Under the pieces are notes generated by a model. The model was not told the DNA's origin, ran no database searches, and worked only from the letters and a program-made list of their open reading frames with translations. A program made the translations under genes and the position numbers. Shown here in pieces: positions 36,963 through 45,123 of a DNA stretch of 64,000 nt (its first letter is position 1; the number at the start of each line of letters is the position of its first letter). Origin of the DNA: Agromyces bauzanensis (GTDB lineage: Bacteria; Actinomycetota; Actinomycetes; Actinomycetales; Microbacteriaceae); the NCBI RefSeq assembly GCF_014645655.1, contig NZ_BMMD01000002.1, positions 264,349 through 328,348 on the forward strand, in the 5' to 3' direction.

Positions 36963-38492
36963 ATGACCACCGACGAGATCGCCACCCCCGGCAAGATCAT
37001 CGCCGTGCACCTCAACTACCGGTCGCGCGCGGCGCAGCGCGGCCGCACGCCCGCAGCCCCGAGCTACTTCCTGAAGCCGACGTCTTCGGTGGCGGCCTCC
37101 GGCAGCACGCTCGAACGTCCTGCCGGCACCGAACTGCTCGCCTTCGAGGGCGAGATCGCGCTCATCATCGGCGAGCCCGCGCGGCGCGTCTCCCCCGAGG
37201 AGGGCTGGCGGCACGTGGCATCCGTCACCGCGGCCGACGACTTCGGCCTCTACGACCTGCGGGCGGCCGACAAGGGCTCGAACGTGCGCTCGAAGGGCGG
37301 AGACGGCTTCACGCCGCTCGGCCCGGCCGCGATCCCAGCGGAAGCCGTCGACCCCGCCGGCCTCCGCGTGCGCACGTGGGTCAACGGCCGACTCGTGCAG
37401 CACGACACGAGCGACACGCTGCTCTTCCCGTTCGGCCAGCTCGTCGCCGACCTCTCACAGCTCATGACCCTCGAGACCGGCGACGTCATCCTCACCGGCA
37501 CACCGGCAGGCTCGTCGGTCGTCGTGCCCGGCGACGTCGTCGAGGTCGAGGTGGACGCACCGGATGCCCCGGGCGCGCCCTCGAGCGGGCGACTCGTGAC
37601 GACCATCACCGAGGGCACCGTGCCGTTCGGCGACTTCGGCACCACGCCGGCGGTCGACGACCTGCAGCGCGAGGAGGCGTGGGGCAGTGCCGAGGCCGCG
37701 GGCCTCGCCCCGGTCGCTGAGCCCGTCGAAGGGACCGCGCCGGGGCAGCTCCCTTCGACAGGCGCGGGGAGCGAAGAGTTCGAGCTCACCCACGACCTGC
37801 GCGAGCGCCTCTCCGGGGTCGGCGTCGCGACCCTCTCGGTCGCGCTCCGCAAGCGCGGCTACCACGACGTCTTCATCGAGGGCGTCTCATCGAACCACGA
37901 CGGCGACCGCATCGTGGGTCGCGCGAGGACCCTCCGGTTCATCCCCTTTCGGCCCGACCTCTTCCAGCGCCACGGCGGCGGATTCAACGCGCAGAAGCGC
38001 GCGTTCGACACCGTGGCGCCCGGCGAGGTGCTCGTGGTCGAGGCCCGCGGCGAGCGCGGGACCGGCACCGTGGGCGACGTGCTCGCGCTCCGCGCCCAGG
38101 TGCGCGGCGCCGCCGGCATCGTCACCGACGGCGGCGTGCGCGACTACGACGTGGTGCGCGGCTTCGAGCTCCCCGTGTTCTCGCAGGGCGCGCACCCCTC
38201 GGTGCTGGGCCGCCGGCACGTGCCGTGGGAGACCGACGTGACGATCGCGTGCGGCGGCGCCGCCGTGCAGCCCGGCGACGTCATCGTGGGCGACGGTGAC
38301 GGCGTCATCGTGATCCCGCCCGCGCTCGTCGAGGAGGTGCTCGCCGAGGCGGAGACCCAGGAGCGCGAGGACGCCTGGGTCGCCGAGCAGGTCGCGGCCG
38401 GGGCATCCGTCGACGGACTGTTCCCGATGAACGCCGAGTGGCGGGTCCGCTACGAGGCGGCCCTTCGACTGGCTCAGGGACCGACCTCATGA
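36963..38492 (+). CDS. HpaG-like fumarylacetoacetate hydrolase domain fused to an RraA-like domain
   Basis: This 509-residue protein joins two enzyme domains. Residues 10-235 are an FAH-fold decarboxylase/isomerase domain (FEGEIALIIGEPARR, ADDFGLYDLR, TLETGDVILTGTPAGS), as in HpaG, which decarboxylates 5-carboxymethyl-2-oxohexenedioate. Residues 275-495 are RraA-like (aldolase/decarboxylase fold) with GTVGDVLALRAQ and GGVRDYDVV holding the Arg-Asp pair. The linker at 252-271 is encoded by an inverted pair of REP-like repeats, and the last codons by another. E. coli HpaG instead fuses two FAH halves. GAGG lies 6 bp before the ATG; the stop overlaps the GntR gene. Confidence 0.88.
   Translation: MTTDEIATPGKIIAVHLNYRSRAAQRGRTPAAPSYFLKPTSSVAASGSTLERPAGTELLAFEGEIALIIGEPARRVSPEEGWRHVASVTAADDFGLYDLRAADKGSNVRSKGGDGFTPLGPAAIPAEAVDPAGLRVRTWVNGRLVQHDTSDTLLFPFGQLVADLSQLMTLETGDVILTGTPAGSSVVVPGDVVEVEVDAPDAPGAPSSGRLVTTITEGTVPFGDFGTTPAVDDLQREEAWGSAEAAGLAPVAEPVEGTAPGQLPSTGAGSEEFELTHDLRERLSGVGVATLSVALRKRGYHDVFIEGVSSNHDGDRIVGRARTLRFIPFRPDLFQRHGGGFNAQKRAFDTVAPGEVLVVEARGERGTGTVGDVLALRAQVRGAAGIVTDGGVRDYDVVRGFELPVFSQGAHPSVLGRRHVPWETDVTIACGGAAVQPGDVIVGDGDGVIVIPPALVEEVLAEAETQEREDAWVAEQVAAGASVDGLFPMNAEWRVRYEAALRLAQGPTS
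37716..37773. repeat. Inverted pair of REP-like elements within a coding region
   Basis: GCTGAGCCCGTCGAAGGGA (37716-37734) and TCCCTTCGACAGG (from 37750) face each other across 15 bp and could fold into a hairpin. The frame stays open and encodes AEPVEGTAPGQLPSTGAGS, the linker between the FAH and RraA domains. Confidence 0.75.
38461..38485. repeat. REP-like element at the 3' end of the fusion gene
   Basis: CCCTTCGACTGGCTCAGGG (CCCT/AGGG ends can pair) supplies the last residues LRLAQGPTS of the FAH-RraA protein and lies just before the GntR start codon. Confidence 0.65.
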
Positions 38493-39193
38493 CCGGGGCG
38501 AGCAAGTCGCAGCGGGCCTACGACTACCTCCGCGAGCGCATCGACGACGGTCGCTTCGTGCCCGGCTACCGGCTCGTGCTCGGCCAGATCGCGCGCGAGC
38601 TCGACGTCTCGGTGGTCCCCGTGCGCGAGGCCATCCGGCGCCTCGAGGCCGAGGGGTACGTCACGTTCGAACGCAACGTCGGCGCCCAGGTCGCGCTCAT
38701 CAAGGAGACCGAGTACCTGCACACCATGCAGACGCTCTCCATCGTCGAGGGCGCGGCGACCTCGCTGTCGGCGCCGTACCTCACCGCCGACCAGCTGCAG
38801 CGGGCCCGGCAGATCAACGAGCGGATGCGGAGGCTCCTCGACGACTTCGACCCGCACCGCTTCACGGCGCTCAACACCGAGTTCCACGCCGCGCTCTACG
38901 AGGCGTGCCCGAACCCGCACATCCTCGACCTCGTGCACCGCGGCTGGAACCGCCTGAAGCTCCTGCGCGACACGTCGTTCAGCTTCGTGCCGGGCCGCGC
39001 CGCCGAGTCCGTGGCCGAGCACGAGCGCATCATCGAGCTCATCGAGTCGGGCGCCGACGCGCTCGAGATCGAGCTCGCCGCCCGGGCCCACCGCACCGCC
39101 ACGCTCGACGCGGTGCTCGCCTACACCGCCGAGCACAAGCATCCGGCCCCGCGCCGGGCCACGGAGCCGCAGCTCGCCACGACCATCGACTGA
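38489..39193 (+). CDS. GntR family (FCD) regulator of the homoprotocatechuate cluster
   Basis: This 234-residue regulator has the N-terminal GntR winged HTH (AYDYLRERIDDGRFVPGYRL, LDVSVVPVREAIRRLEAEGY) and a C-terminal FCD effector domain with metal-site-like residues (ALNTEFHAALYEA, VAEHERIIELIES). It starts by ATGA overlap with the fusion gene. Two matching AT-rich palindromic sites in the cluster make it the likely pathway repressor responding to an aromatic intermediate; the effector is unknown. Confidence 0.9.
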   Translation: MTGASKSQRAYDYLRERIDDGRFVPGYRLVLGQIARELDVSVVPVREAIRRLEAEGYVTFERNVGAQVALIKETEYLHTMQTLSIVEGAATSLSAPYLTADQLQRARQINERMRRLLDDFDPHRFTALNTEFHAALYEACPNPHILDLVHRGWNRLKLLRDTSFSFVPGRAAESVAEHERIIELIESGADALEIELAARAHRTATLDAVLAYTAEHKHPAPRRATEPQLATTID

Positions 39194-39212
39194 CCCACCG
39201 AACGAGGAACAC

Positions 39213-40748
39213 ATGACGCGTCACATCCCCGAGGGACTGCCCGACCGCATCCGCCACTTCATCGACGGCGAGTTCGTCGACTCGGTCGGCGGCGAGACGT
39301 TCGACGTGCTCGACCCCGTGTCGAACGAGACCTACGTGCAGGCCGCGGCCGGTCAGAAGGCCGACATCGACCGCGCCGTCGCCGCCGCCAGGCGCGCCTT
39401 CACCGAGGGCTCGTGGCCGCGGATGCTGCCCCGCGAGCGCTCCCGGGTGCTGCACCGCATCGCCGACGGCGTGGAGGCGCAGGACGCACGCCTCGCCGAG
39501 CTCGAGACCTTCGACACCGGCCTGCCGATCACGCAGGCCCTCGGACAGGCGCGTCGCGCGGCCGAGAACTTCCGCTTCTTCGCCGACCTGATCGTCGCCC
39601 AGGCCGACGACACCTACAAGGTCCCCGGCCGGCAGGTGAACTACGTGAACCGCAAGCCGATCGGCGTCGCGGGGCTGATCACGCCGTGGAACACGCCGTT
39701 CATGCTCGAGTCGTGGAAGCTGGCCCCCGCGCTCGCCACCGGCAACACCGTCGTGCTGAAGCCCGCCGAGTTCACGCCGCTCTCGGCATCGCTGTGGGCC
39801 GACATCTTCCGCGAGGCAGGCCTCCCCGACGGGGTGTTCAACCTCGTCAACGGCCTCGGCGAGGAGGCGGGCGACGCGCTCGTCAAGCACCCCGACGTGC
39901 CGCTCATCTCGTTCACGGGCGAGAGCCGCACCGGCCAGATCATCTTCGGCAACGCGGCGCCCTTCCTCAAGGGCCTCTCGATGGAGCTCGGCGGCAAGAG
40001 CCCGGCGGTGGTCTTCGCCGACGCCGACCTCGACGCGGCGGTCGACGCCACGATCTTCGGCGTGTTCTCGCTCAACGGCGAGCGCTGCACCGCGGGCAGC
40101 CGCATCCTCGTCGAGCGTTCGATCTACGACGAGTTCGTCGAGAAGTACGCCGCGCAGGCGAAGCGCGTCGTCGTGGGCGACCCGCACGACCCGAAGACCG
40201 AGGTCGGCGCGCTCGTGCACCCCGAGCACTACGAGAAGGTCATGAGCTACGTCGAGATCGGCAAGGCCGAGGGCCGCCTCGTCGCCGGCGGCGGCCGCCC
40301 CGAGGGCTTCCCCACGGGCAACTACGTCGCCCCGACGGTGTTCGCGGATGTCCCGAAGGACGCGCGGATCTTCCAGGAGGAGATCTTCGGGCCGGTCGTC
40401 GCGATCACGCCCTTCGACTCCGACGCGGAGGCGCTCGAACTCGCGAATGGCGTGAAGTACGGCCTCGCCGCCTACATCTGGACCAACGACCTCAAGCGCG
40501 CGCACAACTTCGCGCAGGCGGTCGAGGCCGGCATGGTGTGGCTGAACTCGAACAACGTCCGCGACCTGCGCACACCCTTCGGCGGCGTGAAGGCCTCGGG
40601 CCTCGGCCACGAGGGCGGCTACCGCTCGATCGACTTCTACACCGACCAGCAGGCGGTGCACATCACCCTCGGTGCGGTGCACAATCCGACGTTCGGCAAG
40701 CAGGAGCACCACGACGAGACCGACCCGGACGACCCGGACCCTCGCTGA
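39213..40748 (+). CDS. hpaE: 5-carboxymethyl-2-hydroxymuconate semialdehyde dehydrogenase
   Basis: This 511-residue NAD-dependent aldehyde dehydrogenase oxidises the ring-cleavage semialdehyde of homoprotocatechuate. The catalytic cysteine is C292 in NGERCTAGSR and the general base is E258 in MELGGKSP; NAD contacts include LITPWNTPF and FTGESRTGQ. Sequence and place next to hpaD favour HpaE over other aldehyde dehydrogenases. An acidic HHDETDPDDPDP tail is present. GAGGAA lies 6 bp before the ATG. Confidence 0.93.
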   Translation: MTRHIPEGLPDRIRHFIDGEFVDSVGGETFDVLDPVSNETYVQAAAGQKADIDRAVAAARRAFTEGSWPRMLPRERSRVLHRIADGVEAQDARLAELETFDTGLPITQALGQARRAAENFRFFADLIVAQADDTYKVPGRQVNYVNRKPIGVAGLITPWNTPFMLESWKLAPALATGNTVVLKPAEFTPLSASLWADIFREAGLPDGVFNLVNGLGEEAGDALVKHPDVPLISFTGESRTGQIIFGNAAPFLKGLSMELGGKSPAVVFADADLDAAVDATIFGVFSLNGERCTAGSRILVERSIYDEFVEKYAAQAKRVVVGDPHDPKTEVGALVHPEHYEKVMSYVEIGKAEGRLVAGGGRPEGFPTGNYVAPTVFADVPKDARIFQEEIFGPVVAITPFDSDAEALELANGVKYGLAAYIWTNDLKRAHNFAQAVEAGMVWLNSNNVRDLRTPFGGVKASGLGHEGGYRSIDFYTDQQAVHITLGAVHNPTFGKQEHHDETDPDDPDPR

Positions 40749-40790
40749 CCCCCAGTCCAACCGCAGAGGAACATCGAGCAAGGACGCGAA

Positions 40791-41954
40791 ATGAGCACCA
40801 ACGACAAGACCCTCACCTCCTCGGGCTTCTACGTCTCGCAGGAGGCCCCCATCCACGCCGACCACCCGATCCCGACCCCATCGGCGCCGGCGCCGGACAT
40901 CCTGCGCTGCGCCTACATGGAGCTCGTCGTCACCGACCTGCAGCGCTCGCGCGCGTTCTACGTCGACGTGCTGGGCCTCACCGTGACGGAGGAGGACGAG
41001 GACACCGTCCACCTCCGCTCCCTCGAGGAGTTCATCCACCACAACCTCGTGCTGCGCAAGGGTCCCGTTGCAGCGGTCGCCGCGTTCAGCTACCGCGTGC
41101 GCACTCCCGAGGACCTGGACAAGGCCGTCGCGTTCTACACGGAGCTCGGATGCCGCGTCGAGCGCCGCGCCGAGGGCTTCACCACGGGGATCGGCGACTC
41201 GGTGCGTGTCGAGGACCCGCTGGGCTTCCCCTACGAGTTCTTCCACGACGTCGACCACGTCGAGCGCCTCGCGTGGCGCTACGACCTGTACACCCCGGGC
41301 GCACTCGTGCGCCTCGACCACTTCAACCAGGTCACCCCCGACGTGCCGCGCGCCACGAAGTTCATGCAGGACCTCGGCTTCCGGGTCACCGAGGACATCC
41401 AGGATGAGGCGGGTACCGTCTACGCCGCCTGGATGCGCCGCAAGCCGACGGTGCACGACACCGCCATGACCGGCGGCGACGGCCCCCGCATGCACCACGT
41501 CGCGTTCTCCACCCACGAGAAGCACAACATCCTCGCCATCTGCGACAAGCTCGGCGCCCTGCGCATGAGCGACCGCATCGAGCGCGGTCCCGGACGCCAC
41601 GGCGTCTCGAACGCGTTCTACCTCTACCTGCGCGACCCCGACGGCCACCGGGTCGAGATCTACACGCAGGACTACTACACGGGCGATCCCGACAACCCCG
41701 TCGTCACCTGGGACGTGCACGACAACCAGCGCCGTGACTGGTGGGGCAACCCGGTCGTGCCCTCGTGGTACACCGAGGCGTCGCTCGTGCTCGACCTCGA
41801 CGGCACCCCGCAGAAGGTCGTCGCCCGCACCGACGCCAGCGAGATGGCCGTCACCATCGGTGCCGACGGGTTCTCGTACACCCGTCCCGAGGAGGGCGAG
41901 GCCTCGATGCCCGAGTGGAAGCAGGGCGAGTACAAGCTCGGCCACCAGCTCTGA
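40791..41954 (+). CDS. hpaD: 3,4-dihydroxyphenylacetate 2,3-dioxygenase
   Basis: This 387-residue extradiol dioxygenase opens the homoprotocatechuate ring. The metal ligands can be placed at H177, H236 and E289; their spacing (59 and 53 residues) equals that of the known Brevibacterium fuscum enzyme ligands H155, H214 and E267. H222 corresponds to its second-sphere acid/base H200. Two vicinal-oxygen-chelate modules are visible (YMELVVTDLQRSRAFYVDVL and RLDHFNQVTPDV...). This fits the iron-type enzyme. It ends the cluster. Confidence 0.95.
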   Translation: MSTNDKTLTSSGFYVSQEAPIHADHPIPTPSAPAPDILRCAYMELVVTDLQRSRAFYVDVLGLTVTEEDEDTVHLRSLEEFIHHNLVLRKGPVAAVAAFSYRVRTPEDLDKAVAFYTELGCRVERRAEGFTTGIGDSVRVEDPLGFPYEFFHDVDHVERLAWRYDLYTPGALVRLDHFNQVTPDVPRATKFMQDLGFRVTEDIQDEAGTVYAAWMRRKPTVHDTAMTGGDGPRMHHVAFSTHEKHNILAICDKLGALRMSDRIERGPGRHGVSNAFYLYLRDPDGHRVEIYTQDYYTGDPDNPVVTWDVHDNQRRDWWGNPVVPSWYTEASLVLDLDGTPQKVVARTDASEMAVTIGADGFSYTRPEEGEASMPEWKQGEYKLGHQL

Positions 41955-41993
41955 CCGGCTCGCCGACGAAGTCGGCCGGATTCGTCAGGTGTG

Positions 41994-42800
41994 TCAGTCC
42001 TCGTCGGTCGCGGCCGACTCGGCGGCGAGGAACGCGATCGCCGCGTCCTTGAACGCGCGCGACGTGAGCGTGGACACGTGGTCGCGGCCCGGGATGGTGA
42101 CCAGGTCGCTGTCCCATTCGAGCGCGAGCTCCTGCACGCCCTCGGGAACCGGATCCTGCTCGCCCGCGACGAAGAGGGTCGGGATGCCTCCGGGAATCGA
42201 CAGCGGTGCGCCCAGCACGCCCTCGATGCAGGCGAGCAGCGCCTCGCGGTCGGCGCCCGCGGCGATCGCCGGCCGCAGCACCCGCTCGAGGTGCGGGTTG
42301 CCCGAGGGCTCGTCGCGGAGCAGCACGCCCCGGGCCTCGTCGAGATCCCAGGTGGCGAACCACTCCCGCGGCCCCGCCCCGCCGATCACGACGCGGCGGA
42401 CGCACTCGGGCGCGAGCTCGGCCAGGCCCGAGACGACCCGGTTGCCCATGGAGTAGCCGACGACGTCGACGCGCGTCGCCCCGACCGAGTCGAGCACCGC
42501 GACGAGGTCGGCACCCTGGCGCTCGGGCGTGTACGAGTCGGCGTCGGCCGGCTTGTCGCTCTCGCCGTGGCCGCGCAGGTCGACCGTTATGACCGCGCGG
42601 CCCGCGTCGAGCAGCGCGCGCACCCAGCCGGTGCCCTCCCAGGTGACCCGCGAGTTCGACGCGAACCCGTGCACGAGCAGCACCGGCGGCAGCGAGGCAT
42701 CCGATTCGCCCTCGTCGTGCACCCGGTAGGCGATGAGCACGCCGTCGGGCGACTCCGCGTGCAGCGTCGGCGCCGGCGAGGCGGCCGCGGCGCGGTTCAC
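41994..42800 (-). CDS. Alpha/beta hydrolase
   Basis: This 268-residue alpha/beta hydrolase has the oxyanion motif LLVHGFASN, the nucleophile elbow GYSMGNR with the serine, TLFVAGEQDPVPEG near the acid and PGRDHVSTL with the catalytic His. The substrate is unknown. Its ATG overlaps the stop of the nicotinamidase-like gene (ATGA). A wrecked second copy lies at 52087-52281. It is convergent with hpaD. Confidence 0.88.
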   Translation of the reverse strand: MNRAAAASPAPTLHAESPDGVLIAYRVHDEGESDASLPPVLLVHGFASNSRVTWEGTGWVRALLDAGRAVITVDLRGHGESDKPADADSYTPERQGADLVAVLDSVGATRVDVVGYSMGNRVVSGLAELAPECVRRVVIGGAGPREWFATWDLDEARGVLLRDEPSGNPHLERVLRPAIAAGADREALLACIEGVLGAPLSIPGGIPTLFVAGEQDPVPEGVQELALEWDSDLVTIPGRDHVSTLTSRAFKDAAIAFLAAESAATDED

Positions 42801-43402
42801 GCTTCCTGCTCCTCGAGCGCACCCGACTCGGTGATGACGGCGCCCGCGTGCCCGAGCTCGGCGAGCGCCGCCTCGGAGGACCCGGGCGCGACCCCTGCCA
42901 CGAGGTCGGTGAACACGCGCACGTGCTGTCCGTGCTCGAGGGCGTCGAGCGCGCTTGCGCGAACGCAGTAGTCGGTCGCGAGGCCGACCACGTCGATGTC
43001 GGTGATGCCGCGCGAGGTGAGCAGTTCGCTCACCGTGGCCGCCGCGTCATCCGTGCCCTCGAAGATCGAGTACGCGGGCACCCCCTGCCCCTTGCGGATG
43101 TGCACGTCGACGAGGCCCGTGTCGAGCGCCGGGTGGTACTCGGCACCCTCGGTGCCCTCCACGCAGTGCGGGGGCCACGAGTCCACGAAGTCGGGATCCA
43201 TGTCGCCGACGGCGAAGTGGCCGCCGTTGTCGTTCTCGCTCGAGTGCCAGTCGCGGGATGCCACGACCACGCGGTAGTCGTCGCGGTGCCGGCCGAGGAA
43301 CTCGGTCACCCCGGCGGCCACCGCCGCTCCCCCGTCGACGCCGAGTGCGCCCTCCTCGGTGAAGTCGTTCTGCACGTCGATGATGAACAACGCCCGCGTC
43401 AT
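42797..43402 (-). CDS. pncA: Isochorismatase-family hydrolase, probable nicotinamidase
   Basis: This 201-residue protein has the catalytic triad D9, K104 and C146 (FIIDVQNDF, HIRKGQG, ATDYCVRAS) and metal-site residues D51, H53 and H62 (DWHSSENDNGGHF). This is the nicotinamidase pattern: nicotinamide to nicotinate for NAD salvage. It is coupled to the alpha/beta hydrolase by ATGA. A close paralogue with an added acidic tail lies at 52278-52985. Confidence 0.88.
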   Translation of the reverse strand: MTRALFIIDVQNDFTEEGALGVDGGAAVAAGVTEFLGRHRDDYRVVVASRDWHSSENDNGGHFAVGDMDPDFVDSWPPHCVEGTEGAEYHPALDTGLVDVHIRKGQGVPAYSIFEGTDDAAATVSELLTSRGITDIDVVGLATDYCVRASALDALEHGQHVRVFTDLVAGVAPGSSEAALAELGHAGAVITESGALEEQEA

Positions 43403-43478
43403 GGTGTCTCCTTCGCTCGTCTGGCACGCGAATCGCGCGCCGCCGTGCCTCCCATTCTTCCAGCCCGCGCAGGCGCGC

Positions 43479-44984
43479 TCACTGGTCTGAGAGATTGTCG
43501 CCGCAGAGGAAGAAGCCGGTCGTCAGGGTGTCGATGGCCTGCTTGGCGTCGTCGGACACGTCGCCAAGGGCGTAGATCGCGAACGTGAGGGTCGCACCGT
43601 CCTGCGCGCGGACGACGCCCGAGAGCGTGTAGCCCGTCTCGATCCAGCCGGTCTTGGCCGAGACCGCCCCGGCGGCGACGGCGTTGTCGCCGGCGAAGCG
43701 GTCGCTGTACGACAGCGACCCCCGCTGTCCCGACACCGGCAGTCCGTCCATGACGACGCCGAGGTTCGCCTCCCGGGCGTTGATCTTCACGAACAACTGC
43801 GTGAGGTAGGAAGGCGGCACCGCGTTGTCGTCACTCAGCCCCGAGCCGTCGACGACCGTGATGCCGGTCGTGTCGAGGCCGTACGCGGCGAGCCCCTGCA
43901 GCACGCCCTGGTTGACCGCCCCGAACGTGTTGCCCGCGCCCGTCTCGATCGCCACGAGCCGCGCGAGCATCTCGGCGACCGTGTTGTCGGAGACGACGAG
44001 CGCCTTGTCGACGAGCTGGGCGACGGTCGGCGAGCGCACCTGCCCGAGCTGCGCGGCACCCGACGGCACGGTGCCCCGCTCGATCACCCGGATGCCGCCG
44101 AGTTCGGCCGCGAACGCCTCGCCGGCCCGCGAGATCGGGTCGCCGCTGCGCCACGACGTGTTCGCGGTCGGATCGTCGCGATCCCCGTCGACCTGGAGTG
44201 CCGTGATGTTCGACATGTAGCCGTACTCGCGTTCGACCAGATCCCAGCTCGGCTCCCACTCGTCGCCGCCGAAGTACGTGGCGTCGAGCACGAGCTTCGT
44301 CAGCGGCGGGTTCGCCGGGTCGGCCTCCCAGGCCGCGCGCACCTGAGCCGCGAGCTCGTCGAGGTGCGCGGCGCCCGGGTACACCGTCTCGGTGCCGCTC
44401 GGCGTGCGCGAGAGCGTGACGTCGCCGCCTCCGACGAGCACCGCGGAGCCGGGCTCCGCGCCCTTCACGACGGTCGTCGCCGCGCGGAAGTCGGGGCCGA
44501 GCACCGACAGCGCGGCCGCCGAGGTGAGGACCTTCATCACGCTTGCCGTGCGCGAGGGCGTCGTGCCGCCGCGATCGTAGAGCACCTCGCCTGTGGCCGC
44601 GTTCACGACCTGCGCCTGCAGGTTCGCGAGGCGGCCGTCGGCGGCGCGGTCGGCGACCGAGCATGTGCGGATGCGGCTCGGGGTCACCGCGGCCGCGGGT
44701 GCGGGCCTGGCCGGCTCGGCCGTCGGCGTGGGCGGCGGCGCGGTCGCGGCGCCGGCCCCGGCGGGCGCGTTCACCGCCGCCCCGGCGGCGAGCGCGCCCG
44801 AGCCGAGCAGCGCGAGCGCGAGCACGCCGGCCGTGATGAGGAGCGCGAGCCGGTGCTTCCGAGCGAAGGCGACGACGGATGCCGCGAGCCCGCGCCTGGC
44901 GGTCGAATCGGCGCGGTTCGCGGAGTCGTTGACGGGGTCGCCGGGCGTCGTGGGCTCGCCCGCGGCATCCGTCTCGTCGATCAC
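43479..44984 (-). CDS. dacB: D-alanyl-D-alanine carboxypeptidase/endopeptidase, PBP4 type
   Basis: This 501-residue peptidoglycan enzyme has a cytoplasmic acidic lead, a membrane anchor (LALLITAGVLALALLGSGAL, about residues 46-65), an Ala/Pro-rich stalk and an S13 peptidase domain. Active-site motifs are SVMK in RTASVMKVLTS, the DGSGLSDDN box and KTG in SAKTGWIETGY. It would trim or cleave cell-wall crosslinks outside the membrane. The GTG at 44984 lies 6 nt after TACAAT on the minus strand. A fragment of a second copy is at 53080-53205. Confidence 0.9.
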   Translation of the reverse strand: MIDETDAAGEPTTPGDPVNDSANRADSTARRGLAASVVAFARKHRLALLITAGVLALALLGSGALAAGAAVNAPAGAGAATAPPPTPTAEPARPAPAAAVTPSRIRTCSVADRAADGRLANLQAQVVNAATGEVLYDRGGTTPSRTASVMKVLTSAAALSVLGPDFRAATTVVKGAEPGSAVLVGGGDVTLSRTPSGTETVYPGAAHLDELAAQVRAAWEADPANPPLTKLVLDATYFGGDEWEPSWDLVEREYGYMSNITALQVDGDRDDPTANTSWRSGDPISRAGEAFAAELGGIRVIERGTVPSGAAQLGQVRSPTVAQLVDKALVVSDNTVAEMLARLVAIETGAGNTFGAVNQGVLQGLAAYGLDTTGITVVDGSGLSDDNAVPPSYLTQLFVKINAREANLGVVMDGLPVSGQRGSLSYSDRFAGDNAVAAGAVSAKTGWIETGYTLSGVVRAQDGATLTFAIYALGDVSDDAKQAIDTLTTGFFLCGDNLSDQ

Positions 44985-44990
44985 CCGGGA

Positions 44991-44996
44991 ATTGTA
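44991..44996 (-). promoter_or_regulatory. -10 box of a probable leaderless promoter for dacB
   Basis: On the minus strand TACAAT ends 6 nt before the GTG at 44984, with no ribosome binding site between. Confidence 0.5.
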
Positions 44997-45066
44997 CGCG
45001 GCCGTCTCGGGCGGTTCCTGAGGATCCCCCGGCGCACGACGGCGCGACCCGGGCGACGACCGCCGC

Positions 45067-45123
45067 GGCCGCACCCCGGCCGCACCCCGGTCACTCGCCG
45101 GTCACTCGCCGGTCACTCGCCGG
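45067..45123. repeat. Two adjoining 11-bp tandem repeat arrays
   Basis: GGCCGCACCCC occurs twice (45067-45088) and CCGGTCACTCG three times plus four bases (45087-45123). Both have an 11-bp period, about one helical turn. They fill the gap between the dacB start and the oxidoreductase stop and include that stop codon. Confidence 0.9.

Noticed and set aside
41963..41977. Hairpin GCCGAC-GAA-GTCGGC between hpaD and the convergent hydrolase
   Set aside because: Only a 6-bp stem without T-tract; possible terminator but too weak to list.
45067..45123. Tandem repeats as a possible CRISPR array
   Set aside because: Units are 11 bp and directly adjoining, without spacers; no cas genes are near.
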